The notes under the pieces were generated by a model, which searched no databases, was not told where the DNA came from, and saw nothing but the letters and a program-made list of their open reading frames with translations. Shown here piece by piece: positions 15,464-23,534 of a stretch of 33,004 nucleotides of DNA; position 1 is the stretch's first letter; each line of letters opens with the position of its first letter. Where the stretch lies: NCBI RefSeq assembly GCF_029504395.1, contig NZ_JAQFIF010000027.1, positions 1-33,004 on the forward strand, written 5' to 3'. This stretch comes from Arthrobacter sp. ES3-54 (GTDB lineage Bacteria; Actinomycetota; Actinomycetes; Actinomycetales; Micrococcaceae). Position numbers and translations under genes: made by a program.

Positions 15464-16282
15464 TCAGCCTGCGGCTGCTGTGGGGCTCGCTGCGCTGGTG
15501 CGCCGGGCGTCGCCAGTGCTGGCCAGGCGGAGCCGGCCGACGCGCTCGCCGAGGATGCGCCGGGCCTCACCGCCCAGGAGGTCGTCGCTGATGAGTTCGT
15601 CAGCGTCCTCCAGGCCGGCGATGGTGCTGATGCCGAGGGTGCCCCACTTCGTGTGGTCGGCCAGCACCACCACCCGGCGGGCCGCGGTGACAAAGGCCCG
15701 GTCGGTTTCGGCTTCCAGGACGTTGGGGGTGGTGAACCCGGCGTCGGCGTCGACCCCGTGGACGCCGAGGAACAGCACGTCCAGGTGCAGCTGTTTGAGG
15801 GCGGACGTGGCCAGCGGACCGACGAGGGCATCGGAGGGGGTGCGCTCGCCACCGGTCAGGATCACCGTGGACGCGGACGAGCTTTGGTGGAAGACGTCGG
15901 CGATCCGCACCGAGTTGGTGACCACCGTGATCCGCGGGCCGCTGGACAGCAGCTGGGCCAGCGCCCACGTGGTGGTGCCGGCGCTGAGCCCCACCGCCAT
16001 ACCCTCGCGCACCTGTGCGGCCGCCTCCTGCGCAATCGCCATTTTCTCGTCCTTGAGCTGGGTCACCTTCAAGTCGAAACCTGGCTCGTGGGTGCCGGCT
16101 CCGCCGGGCAGCTTGGCCCCGCCATGAATCTTCTCCAGGGCGCCCGCCGCGTCGAGGGCCTCGATATCCCGCCGCACGGTCATCAGCGAGACGCCGAGCA
16201 TCTTGGCGAGGTCCGCGACACGGACGATCCGCTCACGCTGGACCTCTGCGAGGATGGCGGAGTGGCGGGCTGCGGCTAGCAT
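15464..16282 (-). CDS. DeoR/GlpR-family transcriptional repressor of the galactoside operon
   Basis: A 272-residue regulator. The N-terminal winged helix-turn-helix (ILAEVQRERIVRVADLAKMLGVSLMTVRRDIEALDAAGALEKIHGGA, about residues 10-56) is the classic DeoR signature. The C-terminal DeoRC sugar-phosphate-sensing domain (about 77-235) shows VGLSAGTTTWALA, ITVVTNSVRIA, VILTGGERTP, LFLGVHGVDADAGFTTPN and VVVLADHTKWG. Such proteins usually leave DNA when a phosphorylated sugar binds; galactose-1-phosphate or a related compound is a reasonable guess here. It lies inside the operon, 9 bases after the GH42 gene and 43 before the GH36 gene, so it probably autoregulates. AAGGA precedes the ATG. Confidence 0.93.
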   Translation of the reverse strand: MLAAARHSAILAEVQRERIVRVADLAKMLGVSLMTVRRDIEALDAAGALEKIHGGAKLPGGAGTHEPGFDLKVTQLKDEKMAIAQEAAAQVREGMAVGLSAGTTTWALAQLLSSGPRITVVTNSVRIADVFHQSSSASTVILTGGERTPSDALVGPLATSALKQLHLDVLFLGVHGVDADAGFTTPNVLEAETDRAFVTAARRVVVLADHTKWGTLGISTIAGLEDADELISDDLLGGEARRILGERVGRLRLASTGDARRTSAASPTAAAG

Positions 16283-16291
16283 GTGGAGTCC

Positions 16292-18397
16292 TTACTGGCT
16301 TGACTGGGTTGAGTGGCTGGCGGATGTGCCGACCAGTTGGGCGGCACGGGAACGGACGACGGCGACACCTCCGGCCGCAAGGCCGAGCCCGCCGTCGAGC
16401 TCAGCGCCGGTGAGCAGGTCAACGCCTTCCAGCGGCAGCCGGACGTCGTGGGCCCCGTGGTTAATGTAGAACGTCCAGTCGGTCCCGTCCTTGCTGCGCC
16501 GGGCAACTTCCACATTGTCCGGCAGGTCCGGAACGAGCGGCTGCACCCCGGCATCGGCGCAGACGACGCCGAGCAGTTCGCCCAGGCCCTCCGGCGCGAG
16601 TGTCGTGGCGACATAGTAGGAGCGGCCGCTACCGGCGCGGTTGCGGGTCACGGCGGGAGAGCCGGCTGCCGGTCCCTCTTCCACGGCCGCGAGGACCTCG
16701 GCGGTGGTGGCCCGCCCCAGTTCGTTCCAGCAACTGCCCGCCCCGAAGCCGCTGAGCCGGACGCTTTCGCCGCCGTGCAGCGGAAAGAATTCTTCCATCC
16801 GGACGCCCAGCAGTCCGCTGAACGCGCCGGGGTAGCTGCCGAGCCTGATGTGGTCATTTTCGTCCACGATACCGGAGAAGTAGGTCACCACGAGGTGGCC
16901 GCCGGCGCGCACGTACGCGTCCAGGTTCGCGGCCCCGGCATCGCCCACAAGGTACTGCATTGGCGCGACCACGAGCCGGTAGCCGGAGAGGTCATCGGTG
17001 CTCTGGCGGAAGTCGGTGGGGATCCCGGCGCGGTAGAAGGCATCATGCCAGCGCCGGGTTTCCGCGATGTTGGAGGCATCCACGCTCGGGTGCGAGTCCA
17101 GTTCCGAGGCCCAGCGGGCGTCAGTGTCATGGAGGATCGCGACGTCCACCCGGCCGGATGCCCCCGTGACCACCGAGCCGCTGACTTCAGCGAGGCTGCG
17201 CAGCGTCTGGCCCAGCTGGACCACTTCGCGCCAAACCTTGGTGTCCGTGCCGGCATGCGGCAGCAGCCCGGAGTGGAACTTTTCGGCGCCCGCGCGCGAG
17301 GCCCTCCACTGGAAGAAGAGCGCCCCGTCGGCGCCGCGGGCAACGTGCTGCAGGGAATTGCGCAGCATCTCGCCGGGAGCTTTGGCGATGTTGCGGGGCT
17401 GCCAGTTCACGGCGGAGGTGGAATGCTCCATGAGCAGCCACGGCTTGCCCTTGGCCCAGCCGCGGGTGAGGTCCGCGGTTGCCGCCAGTTCCTGGAAGTT
17501 CCGCGGGTCCTCGGCGATTAGGTAGTGGTCGTTGGAGACCACGTCCATCTCCTCGGACCAGCGCCAGTAGTCCACAGGCTGGTGCAGGCCCATGCTGAAC
17601 CCCATGAAGTTGGTGGTCACCGGATGCCCTGAGTGCGAGCGGATGATCGCGGCCTCGGCCTTGTAGCACTCGAGCAGTTCATCGGAGGAGTAGCGGGCGA
17701 AGTCCAGTTGCTGGGTCGGGTTGACCCAGGTCCCGGAGGTGCGCGGCGGCAGGATCTGCTCCCAGGCCGAGTAGCGCTGGGACCAAAAGGCGGTGCCCCA
17801 CGCGGCGTTGAGGGCTTCGAGGCTGCCGTACCGGAGTTCGAGCCAGCGCCGGAAGCCGGCGGCCGCGCCGTCGGAGAAATCCGGCTGGTTGTGGCAGCCG
17901 TACTCGTTGTGGACGTGCCACATCACGACGGCGGGGTGGTCCTTGTACCGGACGGCGATCTGCTCGGTCAGTGCCGCGGCGGCTCGGCGGTATTCGGCGC
18001 TTGAGGCCGCGAAAGCCTGCCGGGAACCGTAACTGTGCCGCACGCCGTCGGCCGTTACCGGCAGTGACTCGGGGTACTTGTGGCTGAACCAGGGCGGCGG
18101 CGATGCCGTGGCGTTCGCCAGGTCCACCCTGATACCGTTCGCGTGCAGCAGGTCCAGGACCCGGTCCAGCCAGCCGAACTCGTAGGCGCCCTCGGACGGC
18201 TCAAGCAGGGACCAGCTGAAGATGCCCACGCTGACCAGGTTGACGCCGGCCTCGCGCATCAGCCGGACGTCCTCGTCCCAGGTCTCCTCGGGCCACTGCT
18301 CCGGGTTGTAGTCTCCGCCGAATGCCAGCATCGGGGAGCCCTCGGAGCCGAGGCGGGCGGTGATGTAGTCCATGGAGTGGTTGGTGCTGTTGTCCAC
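16292..18397 (-). CDS. Beta-galactosidase, GH42
   Basis: A 701-residue intracellular GH42 beta-galactosidase that hydrolyses lactose or beta-galacto-oligosaccharides. The barrel begins MLAFGGDYNPEQWPEETWDEDVRLMREAGVNLVSVGIFSWSLLEP (about 23-67), the family hallmark. The acid/base Glu165 is in WHVHNEYGCHN and the nucleophile Glu324 is in WLLMEHSTSAVNWQ. The trimerisation (about 400-610) and C-terminal domains follow, so the length is complete. The GTG at 18397 has AAAGGAT six bases upstream and starts two bases after the permease stop. An ATG at 18373 is the alternative. No signal peptide is present, so the substrate must be imported intact by the ABC permeases encoded just upstream. Confidence 0.95.
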   Translation of the reverse strand: MDNSTNHSMDYITARLGSEGSPMLAFGGDYNPEQWPEETWDEDVRLMREAGVNLVSVGIFSWSLLEPSEGAYEFGWLDRVLDLLHANGIRVDLANATASPPPWFSHKYPESLPVTADGVRHSYGSRQAFAASSAEYRRAAAALTEQIAVRYKDHPAVVMWHVHNEYGCHNQPDFSDGAAAGFRRWLELRYGSLEALNAAWGTAFWSQRYSAWEQILPPRTSGTWVNPTQQLDFARYSSDELLECYKAEAAIIRSHSGHPVTTNFMGFSMGLHQPVDYWRWSEEMDVVSNDHYLIAEDPRNFQELAATADLTRGWAKGKPWLLMEHSTSAVNWQPRNIAKAPGEMLRNSLQHVARGADGALFFQWRASRAGAEKFHSGLLPHAGTDTKVWREVVQLGQTLRSLAEVSGSVVTGASGRVDVAILHDTDARWASELDSHPSVDASNIAETRRWHDAFYRAGIPTDFRQSTDDLSGYRLVVAPMQYLVGDAGAANLDAYVRAGGHLVVTYFSGIVDENDHIRLGSYPGAFSGLLGVRMEEFFPLHGGESVRLSGFGAGSCWNELGRATTAEVLAAVEEGPAAGSPAVTRNRAGSGRSYYVATTLAPEGLGELLGVVCADAGVQPLVPDLPDNVEVARRSKDGTDWTFYINHGAHDVRLPLEGVDLLTGAELDGGLGLAAGGVAVVRSRAAQLVGTSASHSTQSSQ

Positions 18398-18399
18398 GT

Positions 18400-19368
18400 T
18401 TATCCTTTGCTGGAGCCGAGGGTCAGGCCCGCCACGAAGTGGCGCTGCAGGAGCAGGTAGATGATCAGGGCCGGAATGGCGGTGATCATGGCGCCGGCGG
18501 CGATCAGGTTGTAGTTGGAGAGGAACTGGCCCTGGAGGTTGTTGATCGCGGTGGTCACCGGAAGGCGGTCGCCGCTTTGGATGAAGAGCAGGGGCCAGAA
18601 GAAGTCGTTGTAAATGAAGATCACCTCGAGCGTGCCCATGGCGGCCAGCGCCGGGCGGCACAGCGGCAGGATGATGTCCCAGTACTGGCGCCAGACGCCG
18701 GCCCCGTCGACCAGCGCGGCCTCGGTCAGTTCGGGGGACAGGGCCTTCATGTAGTTCGAGAGGACGAAGGTCACGAAGCCGATCTGGAAGGCGGTGTCCA
18801 CGGCAATCACGCTGATGTACGTGTTGAGCAGGTTCCCGGAATCACTGACGGCGTAGGGCAGCTCGAAGTGCTTGAACATTTCAAAGAGCGGCGCCGCGAG
18901 CACCTGCGGGGGCAGCAGGTTCCCGGCGGTGAACATGATCAGCAGGGTGATGTTGAACTTCCAGCTCACCCGGCTGACGGCGAACGCCATCATGGAGGCG
19001 AAGAACAGGATCAGGAACACGGACGGGACCGTGATGAGCACCGAGTTCCAGAACAGCTGGGCAAAGCCGCCCTGCGTCCAGGCCTGGATGAAGTTGTCGA
19101 AGTTGAAGGCCCCGCCGGTGCTGAAGTAGCCGTACTTGTCCGTGTCCGCCTTGGGCCGCAGGGCAGTGAAAATGGCCCAGCCCAGCGGTACCAGCCAGAT
19201 CGCCGCCATGACGATGAGGAACACGTGGGTGCCGTAGTGCCGCTTGCCCTGCTTGTTGTTGGCCGGCCGGGCCGGCCGGGGGCCGGTCCTGCCCGGCCCG
19301 AAACTGCGCTGCCGGGCGTCTGCCGGGGTGCCAGCCGCGGCGGCATCGGTTGGCTGGACGATGCTCAT
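18400..19368 (-). CDS. Sugar ABC transporter permease, MalG type
   Basis: A 322-residue inner-membrane subunit with six predicted membrane segments after a basic, Pro-rich N-terminal tail of about 45 residues. The cytoplasmic EAA loop that contacts the ATPase is visible as EAALVDGAGVWRQYWDIILPLCRPAL. The protein ends RHFVAGLTLGSSKG, the usual CUT1 permease terminus. The ATG overlaps the stop of the partner permease (ATGA), and the stop is two bases from the GH42 start. In this context it imports galactosides. Confidence 0.94.
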   Translation of the reverse strand: MSIVQPTDAAAAGTPADARQRSFGPGRTGPRPARPANNKQGKRHYGTHVFLIVMAAIWLVPLGWAIFTALRPKADTDKYGYFSTGGAFNFDNFIQAWTQGGFAQLFWNSVLITVPSVFLILFFASMMAFAVSRVSWKFNITLLIMFTAGNLLPPQVLAAPLFEMFKHFELPYAVSDSGNLLNTYISVIAVDTAFQIGFVTFVLSNYMKALSPELTEAALVDGAGVWRQYWDIILPLCRPALAAMGTLEVIFIYNDFFWPLLFIQSGDRLPVTTAINNLQGQFLSNYNLIAAGAMITAIPALIIYLLLQRHFVAGLTLGSSKG

Positions 19369-20315
19369 GCCTCTTTGTCCTTTCCGAACGCGCGGGACAG
19401 GTAGAACGTGATGGGGATCAGCGAGATGACGAGCAGGATGACCGCCAGCGCCGAGCCGATGCCGATCACTTGCCCCTCGCCCACCAGGTTCTGGATGACC
19501 AGGGCGCTGATGAGTTCCAGGCCGTTGGTGCCGCGGTTGATCACGTAGACGATGTCGAAGGCCCGGAGGGATTCGATGACGGTGATGACGATGATGATGA
19601 CGTTGACAGGGCGCATGGCCGGGAAGATCACGCGGAAGAAGGTCTGGACCGCGTTGGCGCCGTCAATCTGGGCCGCCTCGCGCAGGGTGGGATCCACTCC
19701 CTTGAGCCCGGCCAGGTACAGGATCATGACGTATCCGGCGTGCCGCCAGGTGGCCGCGAAGAGGGCAGCCCAGATGTTGACGCTGGAATCGCCAAACCAG
19801 TCGACGGCCTGGGGCGTGCCCGCCGTGCCGAGGATGAAGTTCAACAGGCCGCTGTCACGGTTGTAGAACAGCTGCCAGATGATCCCGATCAGGGCCAGGG
19901 ACAGCATCACCGGGGCGAAGAAGATGCTCTGGTAGATCCGCGTGCCGCGGATGTTTTGGTCCAGGAGCACAGCCAGCAGCAGCCCCAGCGGGGTGGCGAC
20001 GAGTGCCAGGAATGCCAGCCACAGCACGTTGTGCTGCATGGCCGGCCAAAACGGCGGGTAATCCTGGGCGATGAACTGGTAGTTCTCGACGCCGGCGGGC
20101 TTGATGTCGGTCAGTTCCAGCCCGTTCCAGCGGGTGAAGGACAGCCCGACCGACATGAGCGTGGGGATCCAGACCAATACGAGCTGGATCAGCGTGGGGA
20201 CGCCCACCATCATGCCGAGCACCACTTTGTCGCGGCCGGACAGCCGCCGAACCCGCCGCGCGGGGGCGGCGACTGCCTTGCGCCCCCGCGCCGACGGGTT
20301 GGTAGAGACACTCAT
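19365..20315 (-). CDS. Sugar ABC transporter permease, MalF type
   Basis: A 316-residue CUT1-family permease with six membrane segments, starting LIQLVLVWIPTLMSVGLSFTRW (about 40-61). The EAA loop reads REAAQIDGANAVQTFFRVIFPAMRPV. A short basic N-terminal tail precedes the first segment. AAGGAA is placed correctly before the ATG. It forms the heterodimeric channel with the downstream permease. The gene begins 27 bases after the binding-protein stop codon, across a small hairpin. Confidence 0.94.
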   Translation of the reverse strand: MSVSTNPSARGRKAVAAPARRVRRLSGRDKVVLGMMVGVPTLIQLVLVWIPTLMSVGLSFTRWNGLELTDIKPAGVENYQFIAQDYPPFWPAMQHNVLWLAFLALVATPLGLLLAVLLDQNIRGTRIYQSIFFAPVMLSLALIGIIWQLFYNRDSGLLNFILGTAGTPQAVDWFGDSSVNIWAALFAATWRHAGYVMILYLAGLKGVDPTLREAAQIDGANAVQTFFRVIFPAMRPVNVIIIVITVIESLRAFDIVYVINRGTNGLELISALVIQNLVGEGQVIGIGSALAVILLVISLIPITFYLSRAFGKDKEA

Positions 20316-20337
20316 GGAGATTCCTTGCCTTGAGACA

Positions 20338-20355
20338 CGCCGCTACTGGGCGGCG
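20338..20355 (-). promoter_or_regulatory. Hairpin at the end of the binding-protein gene
   Basis: Arms CGCCGC (20338-20343) and GCGGCG (20350-20355) with a six-base loop overlap the stop codon of the substrate-binding protein gene. There is no T-run, so full termination is unlikely. Hairpins here in other sugar operons protect the upstream message and raise binding protein over permease; that is inference for this case. Confidence 0.35.
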
Positions 20356-21659
20356 TAGAGGGACTTGGCCTGGGCTTCCAGGTTCTTCACATCGACGTTG
20401 CCGTCCTTGATGAAGGACTGCAGGGCCGGGATCATCACGTTGTTGGCCATGGCGGGCAGGGCATCGCGGTCGAAGAACTGGCTGATGTTCTTGGCGCCGC
20501 TGATGGCCTCGGCCAGCTTCTTGTTGAGCGGAGTGAACTTGGACGTATCAGCGCCCTTGGCCGTGGCGATGTTGGACGAGTCGACCGAGGCGTACACATC
20601 CTGTCCCTCCGGGGTGCCGACGTAGGCCAGGAAGTCCCGGGCCGCCTGGTTCTGGCCGCCCTTCTTGGAGAGCAGGAGGCCGTCGATGGGTGCCTCGATG
20701 GCGTCACGGCCCTCCACCGCGACCTCGGGGAACGGGAAGAAATCGATGTCGTCGGCGATTGCCTTGTCCGTGTACTGCTGGGTGAGGAAGGAACCGAGCA
20801 GGTACATGCCGGATTTCTTGTCGGCGAGGGACTTCGCGGAGTCCTGCCAGGTCATGCCGAGGGCGTTCGGGTTCTGGTACGGCAGCAGGGCCTTCCAGGT
20901 GTCGAAGACATCGCTGACCTTCTTCTGGTCCCAGCTTTCCCTGTGGGCGGTGAGGTCCATGTGGAACTGGTAGCCGTTCAGGCGCATGTTCAGGTAGTCG
21001 AAGGTGCCCATGGCGGGCCAGCCGTCCTTGTCCGCGAATTCAATCGGGATCAGGCCGTCGGCCTTCATCTTGGCGGCGAGGGTCTTCAGCTCATCGAACG
21101 TGGTGGGGACGGTGTAGCCCTTTTGCGTCCAGAGGCTCTTCCGGTAGAAGAAGCCCCAGGGGTAGTTGTAGTTCGGGATCAGGTACATCTTGCCGTCGGC
21201 GCCCGTCGAGGCCTTCTTCAGGGCGTCGGAGTAGTTTGCGCCGACCTTCTCCCAGACATCGTCGATCGGGGCGAGCAGTCCCTTGCCGGCGTAGTACTGC
21301 ATGCGGTAACCGGCGAACCAGGTGAAGGAATCGTCCGGGCTGCCCTGCAGGTAGGTGTTGATCTTGTTCTGGAAGTCATTGTGCGCCACCACGTTGGTGG
21401 CGACCGCGATGCCGGACTTCTTTTGGAAAGCGTCGGTCACAGCCTTGTAGGCGGCCTTGGGGACCTCGTCCGATGAGCCGGAACCGAAGGTGGCCGTGTT
21501 CGCGCCGCTGCTGGCAGGTGCGCTGCCGCCCGTGCAAGCCGTGAGCAGGGGAATGCCGGCCATCGCGACTGCTCCGGCGCCAAATGTCTTCAGCAGCGTC
21601 CTCCGGTCCCACCCGCCTCGGCTGGAGGCCCGGAGCAGTGCGTCTTCATGCATTGTCAT
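20343..21659 (-). CDS. Sugar ABC transporter substrate-binding lipoprotein
   Basis: A 438-residue extracytoplasmic solute-binding protein (family 1, CUT1 type). The N-terminus carries a twin-arginine pair (R19-R20 in WDRRTLLKTF), a hydrophobic stretch and the lipobox LLTAC, so Cys42 is the probable lipidated residue. The rest follows the family: a periplasmic-type bilobed domain with YNYPWGFFYRKSLW, FDELKTLAAKMKADGLIPIEFADKDGWP and GMYLLGSFLTQQY. It delivers galactosides to the two permeases encoded behind it. It is the first gene of the operon. AAAGGAG precedes the ATG with ideal spacing and a strong promoter is found about 50-80 bases upstream. Confidence 0.94.
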   Translation of the reverse strand: MTMHEDALLRASSRGGWDRRTLLKTFGAGAVAMAGIPLLTACTGGSAPASSGANTATFGSGSSDEVPKAAYKAVTDAFQKKSGIAVATNVVAHNDFQNKINTYLQGSPDDSFTWFAGYRMQYYAGKGLLAPIDDVWEKVGANYSDALKKASTGADGKMYLIPNYNYPWGFFYRKSLWTQKGYTVPTTFDELKTLAAKMKADGLIPIEFADKDGWPAMGTFDYLNMRLNGYQFHMDLTAHRESWDQKKVSDVFDTWKALLPYQNPNALGMTWQDSAKSLADKKSGMYLLGSFLTQQYTDKAIADDIDFFPFPEVAVEGRDAIEAPIDGLLLSKKGGQNQAARDFLAYVGTPEGQDVYASVDSSNIATAKGADTSKFTPLNKKLAEAISGAKNISQFFDRDALPAMANNVMIPALQSFIKDGNVDVKNLEAQAKSLYAAQ

Positions 21660-21687
21660 AATTTCTCCTTTGAAATAACGCGGGTGG

Positions 21688-21703
21688 CGTGAAGCAGCTC
21701 ACA
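21688..21703 (-). promoter_or_regulatory. CRP/GlxR-like operator
   Basis: TGTGAGCTGCTTCACG on the minus strand. The consensus for CRP and its actinobacterial relatives is TGTGA-N6-TCACA; 9 of 10 conserved bases match. It sits about +3 to +18 relative to the predicted start of the galactoside operon. A CRP-type factor there would be expected to repress, or else another start site is used. A LacI-type site is an alternative. Confidence 0.55.
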
Positions 21704-21712
21704 TAATTAGCT

Positions 21713-21740
21713 ATCATAATCGCACAATAAAGAACGTCAA
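21713..21740 (-). promoter_or_regulatory. Promoter of the galactoside operon
   Basis: On the minus strand TTGACG (21735-21740) and TATGAT (21713-21718) are separated by 16 bases. Both are close to the sigma-70 type consensus. Transcription should start near 21706, giving a leader of about 47 bases before the binding-protein ATG. Confidence 0.7.
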
Positions 21741-21755
21741 GTAGCAAAAAAGAAC
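21725..21755 (-). promoter_or_regulatory. Candidate DeoR operators (two direct repeats)
   Basis: GTTCTTTATTG (21725-21735) and GTTCTTTTTTG (21745-21755), read on the minus strand, differ at one base and are exactly 20 bases, or two helical turns, apart. One lies in the spacer between the -35 and -10 elements; the other is just upstream of -35. Direct repeats of T-rich units are common for DeoR-family repressors, and the operon encodes one. Confidence 0.5.
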
Positions 21756-21762
21756 ATTACGG

Positions 21763-21794
21763 CTCCTTGTCTGTTGACCTCCTTGTCCGTTGAC
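21763..21794 (+). repeat. Tandem 16-bp repeat carrying TTGAC
   Basis: CTCCTTGTCTGTTGAC (21763-21778) is followed at once by CTCCTTGTCCGTTGAC (21779-21794), one base different. Each copy ends in a -35-like TTGAC. Confidence 0.85.
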
Positions 21795-21818
21795 TTAGTA
21801 CCGGTCCGCTCATAGCGT
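21790..21818 (+). promoter_or_regulatory. Promoter of the secreted beta-helix gene
   Basis: TTGACT (21790-21795) and TAGCGT (21813-21818), 17 bases apart, fit a sigma-70 type promoter with the TANNNT -10 common in actinobacteria. The predicted start near 21825 leaves about 80 bases of leader. The other TTGAC copy 16 bases upstream pairs less well (TAGTAC at 21796-21801). Confidence 0.5.
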
Positions 21819-21903
21819 TAAGCCCCTCAGGGTGCCGATGTGGTCCGCCGGCCGGCGGTGGCGCCCGGATCCGCGGATACATGGCGAAAACCCAGGTGCA
21901 CCC

Positions 21904-23229
21904 ATGAAGATCAAGTCCACAGCCGCCGCCACGCTGCTCGTCCTGCTGTTCCTGGGCGGATTGCTCGGCGGTGCATCCGCACCGGCCTCGACCGAGGGTG
22001 CCACGTATTACGTGAGCGCGGACGGCAGTGACTCCAGTGACGGAACATCGCCACAATCGGCCTGGGCGACCCTCGATAAGGTCAACGTCACGGCGTTGCG
22101 GCCCGGAGACTCCGTCAGCTTTAGGCGCGGAGACATCTTCTCCGGAGGCCTGGTGGTCGGCCGGGGCGGCACCAGCCGGCTCAAGATCACCCTGAATGGC
22201 TACGGAACCGGCAATCTGCCCGTCATTACGGGGGGACTGACGGGCACCTGCGTCAGGCTCGACGGCGACTACGTCACCGTGGACGGCCTGCGGGCGGAAT
22301 CGTGCGGCTATGCAGGCTTCAGCATCTACGGTGACCACAGCTCCGTGCGGCACTCCGCCGCGGCGAACAATGCCGCGGGTATCAAGGTGAGCGAGGGCTC
22401 CGATTTTGGCAGCTATTCCAACAACACGCTCGCTGACAACAACATCATGAACGTCAACACCCCGGGGGAGCGGTGCGGCACGGCGACAGCCGTGCAGTGC
22501 ACCGATGATTCGGGTGCCTTCGGCTTCCTGATCAACGGCAGCGACAACGAGTTCGCCGGCAACACCATCACCGGTTCCACCGCGGTGTCCTACGACTTTG
22601 GCCACGACGGCAGCGCGTTTGAAATTTTCAACGGCAACCGGAACCGGATCCACCACAATGTGGCCGTGGACAACAACGTCTTCTCCGAATTGGGGCGCGG
22701 AAGGGGCGGAACCGCGGACGGCAACACGTACAGCTACAACCTCGTCCGGTCCACCTGCGGCCCTAATTGTTCCCAGGCCATGGGGCTGATCGCGCGCGGC
22801 AGGACGTCGTCCTTCGGTCCGACCAACGGCACCACGTTCGAATACAACACCGTATGGCTGGACGGTCCGGACTCCCAGGCCCTCGTGTGCCACGCCTCAT
22901 GCCCGGCCTCCACCGTCATCCGGGGCAACATCCTGGTGGCGGCCCGCAACGCCCTGTGGATGGATAGCGCCGGCTGGACGGAGCAGGGGAATGTCCTCAA
23001 CGGCCCCGTCAACATCGCTCCGAGCGCCACCTCCACCACCGAGCCCGCCGACTTTGTGAATGCGCCCGCGGATCTCCACCTCTCCGGGGCGAGTCCGGCC
23101 ATTGATCGGGCCGGCATCAGTCCGTTTCCCATGGATCTGGACGGGCGGCCGGCCAACCAGGAGGGCGACTGCCGCGGCGATGGCGCGGCCGATGCGGGAG
23201 CCTACGAATACAGGCCGGTCAACTGCTGA
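21904..23229 (+). CDS. Secreted right-handed parallel beta-helix protein
   Basis: A 441-residue exported protein. Residues 1-28 form a signal peptide (MKIKSTAAATLLVLLFLGGLLGG..., cleavage near ASA or SAPAS). The mature part starts TYYVSADGSDSSDGTSPQSAWATLDKVN, the usual opening of pectate-lyase-like beta-helix proteins. It continues with many Asn/Asp/Gly-rich coil turns (for example NGSDNEFAGNTITGS, NGNRNRIHHNVAVDNN) and closes with FPMDLDGRPANQEGDCRGDGAADAGAYEY, a common C-terminal cap. About nine cysteines suggest disulfides. Such proteins bind or cleave polysaccharides; no catalytic residues can be assigned with confidence. The ATG at 21904 is chosen for the signal peptide; the ribosome binding site (AGGTG) is modest. 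It is divergent from the galactoside operon, which may hint at a shared plant polysaccharide source, but that is speculation. Confidence 0.82.
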   Translation: MKIKSTAAATLLVLLFLGGLLGGASAPASTEGATYYVSADGSDSSDGTSPQSAWATLDKVNVTALRPGDSVSFRRGDIFSGGLVVGRGGTSRLKITLNGYGTGNLPVITGGLTGTCVRLDGDYVTVDGLRAESCGYAGFSIYGDHSSVRHSAAANNAAGIKVSEGSDFGSYSNNTLADNNIMNVNTPGERCGTATAVQCTDDSGAFGFLINGSDNEFAGNTITGSTAVSYDFGHDGSAFEIFNGNRNRIHHNVAVDNNVFSELGRGRGGTADGNTYSYNLVRSTCGPNCSQAMGLIARGRTSSFGPTNGTTFEYNTVWLDGPDSQALVCHASCPASTVIRGNILVAARNALWMDSAGWTEQGNVLNGPVNIAPSATSTTEPADFVNAPADLHLSGASPAIDRAGISPFPMDLDGRPANQEGDCRGDGAADAGAYEYRPVNC

Positions 23230-23534
23230 AACGCCGCGGCGGGGCGCTGCTCCGTTGCCGCCGGGCCGGCGACTAACCCTGCAATATCTACCCGATCGTC
23301 AGACAGGGGATTGCCGCAGCTGCCCGCTCCGGCCGGGTGAGCATTGCGCCGGCTGCTTCACCCTCGTGAGCCTTGTGGCCGGCTGACCCCACGGCAACGT
23401 CCGGCGCTTGTAGACGTTACATACCTGCAACCGCCGGGACACCCGGGCGAAACTGTGCCAGGAGGATACTGGAACTACGCCCTCCCGGGGACGATTCTCA
23501 TGCAGCATTGGGGACTATTCGAAGGACTCCGCGC
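23230..23534. other. Spacer before the GH15 fusion gene
   Basis: About 300 bases with no convincing gene. The frame of the GH15 gene remains open back to a GTG at 23373, but that extension has no domain similarity. A strong AGGAGG at 23460-23465 is not followed by a normal start codon at the right distance. The GAAGGA at 23520-23525 serves the ATG at 23535. No clear promoter or terminator is seen. Confidence 0.45.

Larger units (their letters stand above)
21660..21903. other. Divergent regulatory region of the galactoside operon and the beta-helix gene
   Basis: A 244-base intergenic region, markedly AT-rich between 21700 and 21760. It contains a leftward promoter, two possible DeoR operators and a CRP-like palindrome for the galactoside operon, and a tandemly repeated TTGAC block with a rightward promoter for the secreted beta-helix gene. 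No coding sequence is apparent. Confidence 0.7.

Noticed and set aside
13117..15852. A 911-codon open frame for the alpha-galactosidase
   Set aside because: The first 144 codons overlap the DeoR gene in another frame and have no GH36 similarity. The GTG at 15420 has a ribosome binding site and the family N-terminus.
14798..16279. 493-codon plus-strand frame opposite the GH36 and DeoR genes
   Set aside because: An antisense image. Both underlying genes have complete motifs on the minus strand.
18439..19404. 321-codon plus-strand frame opposite the MalG-type permease
   Set aside because: Rich in Asp, Glu, Gln, Gly and His with no membrane or domain pattern, the usual antisense image of a membrane protein gene.
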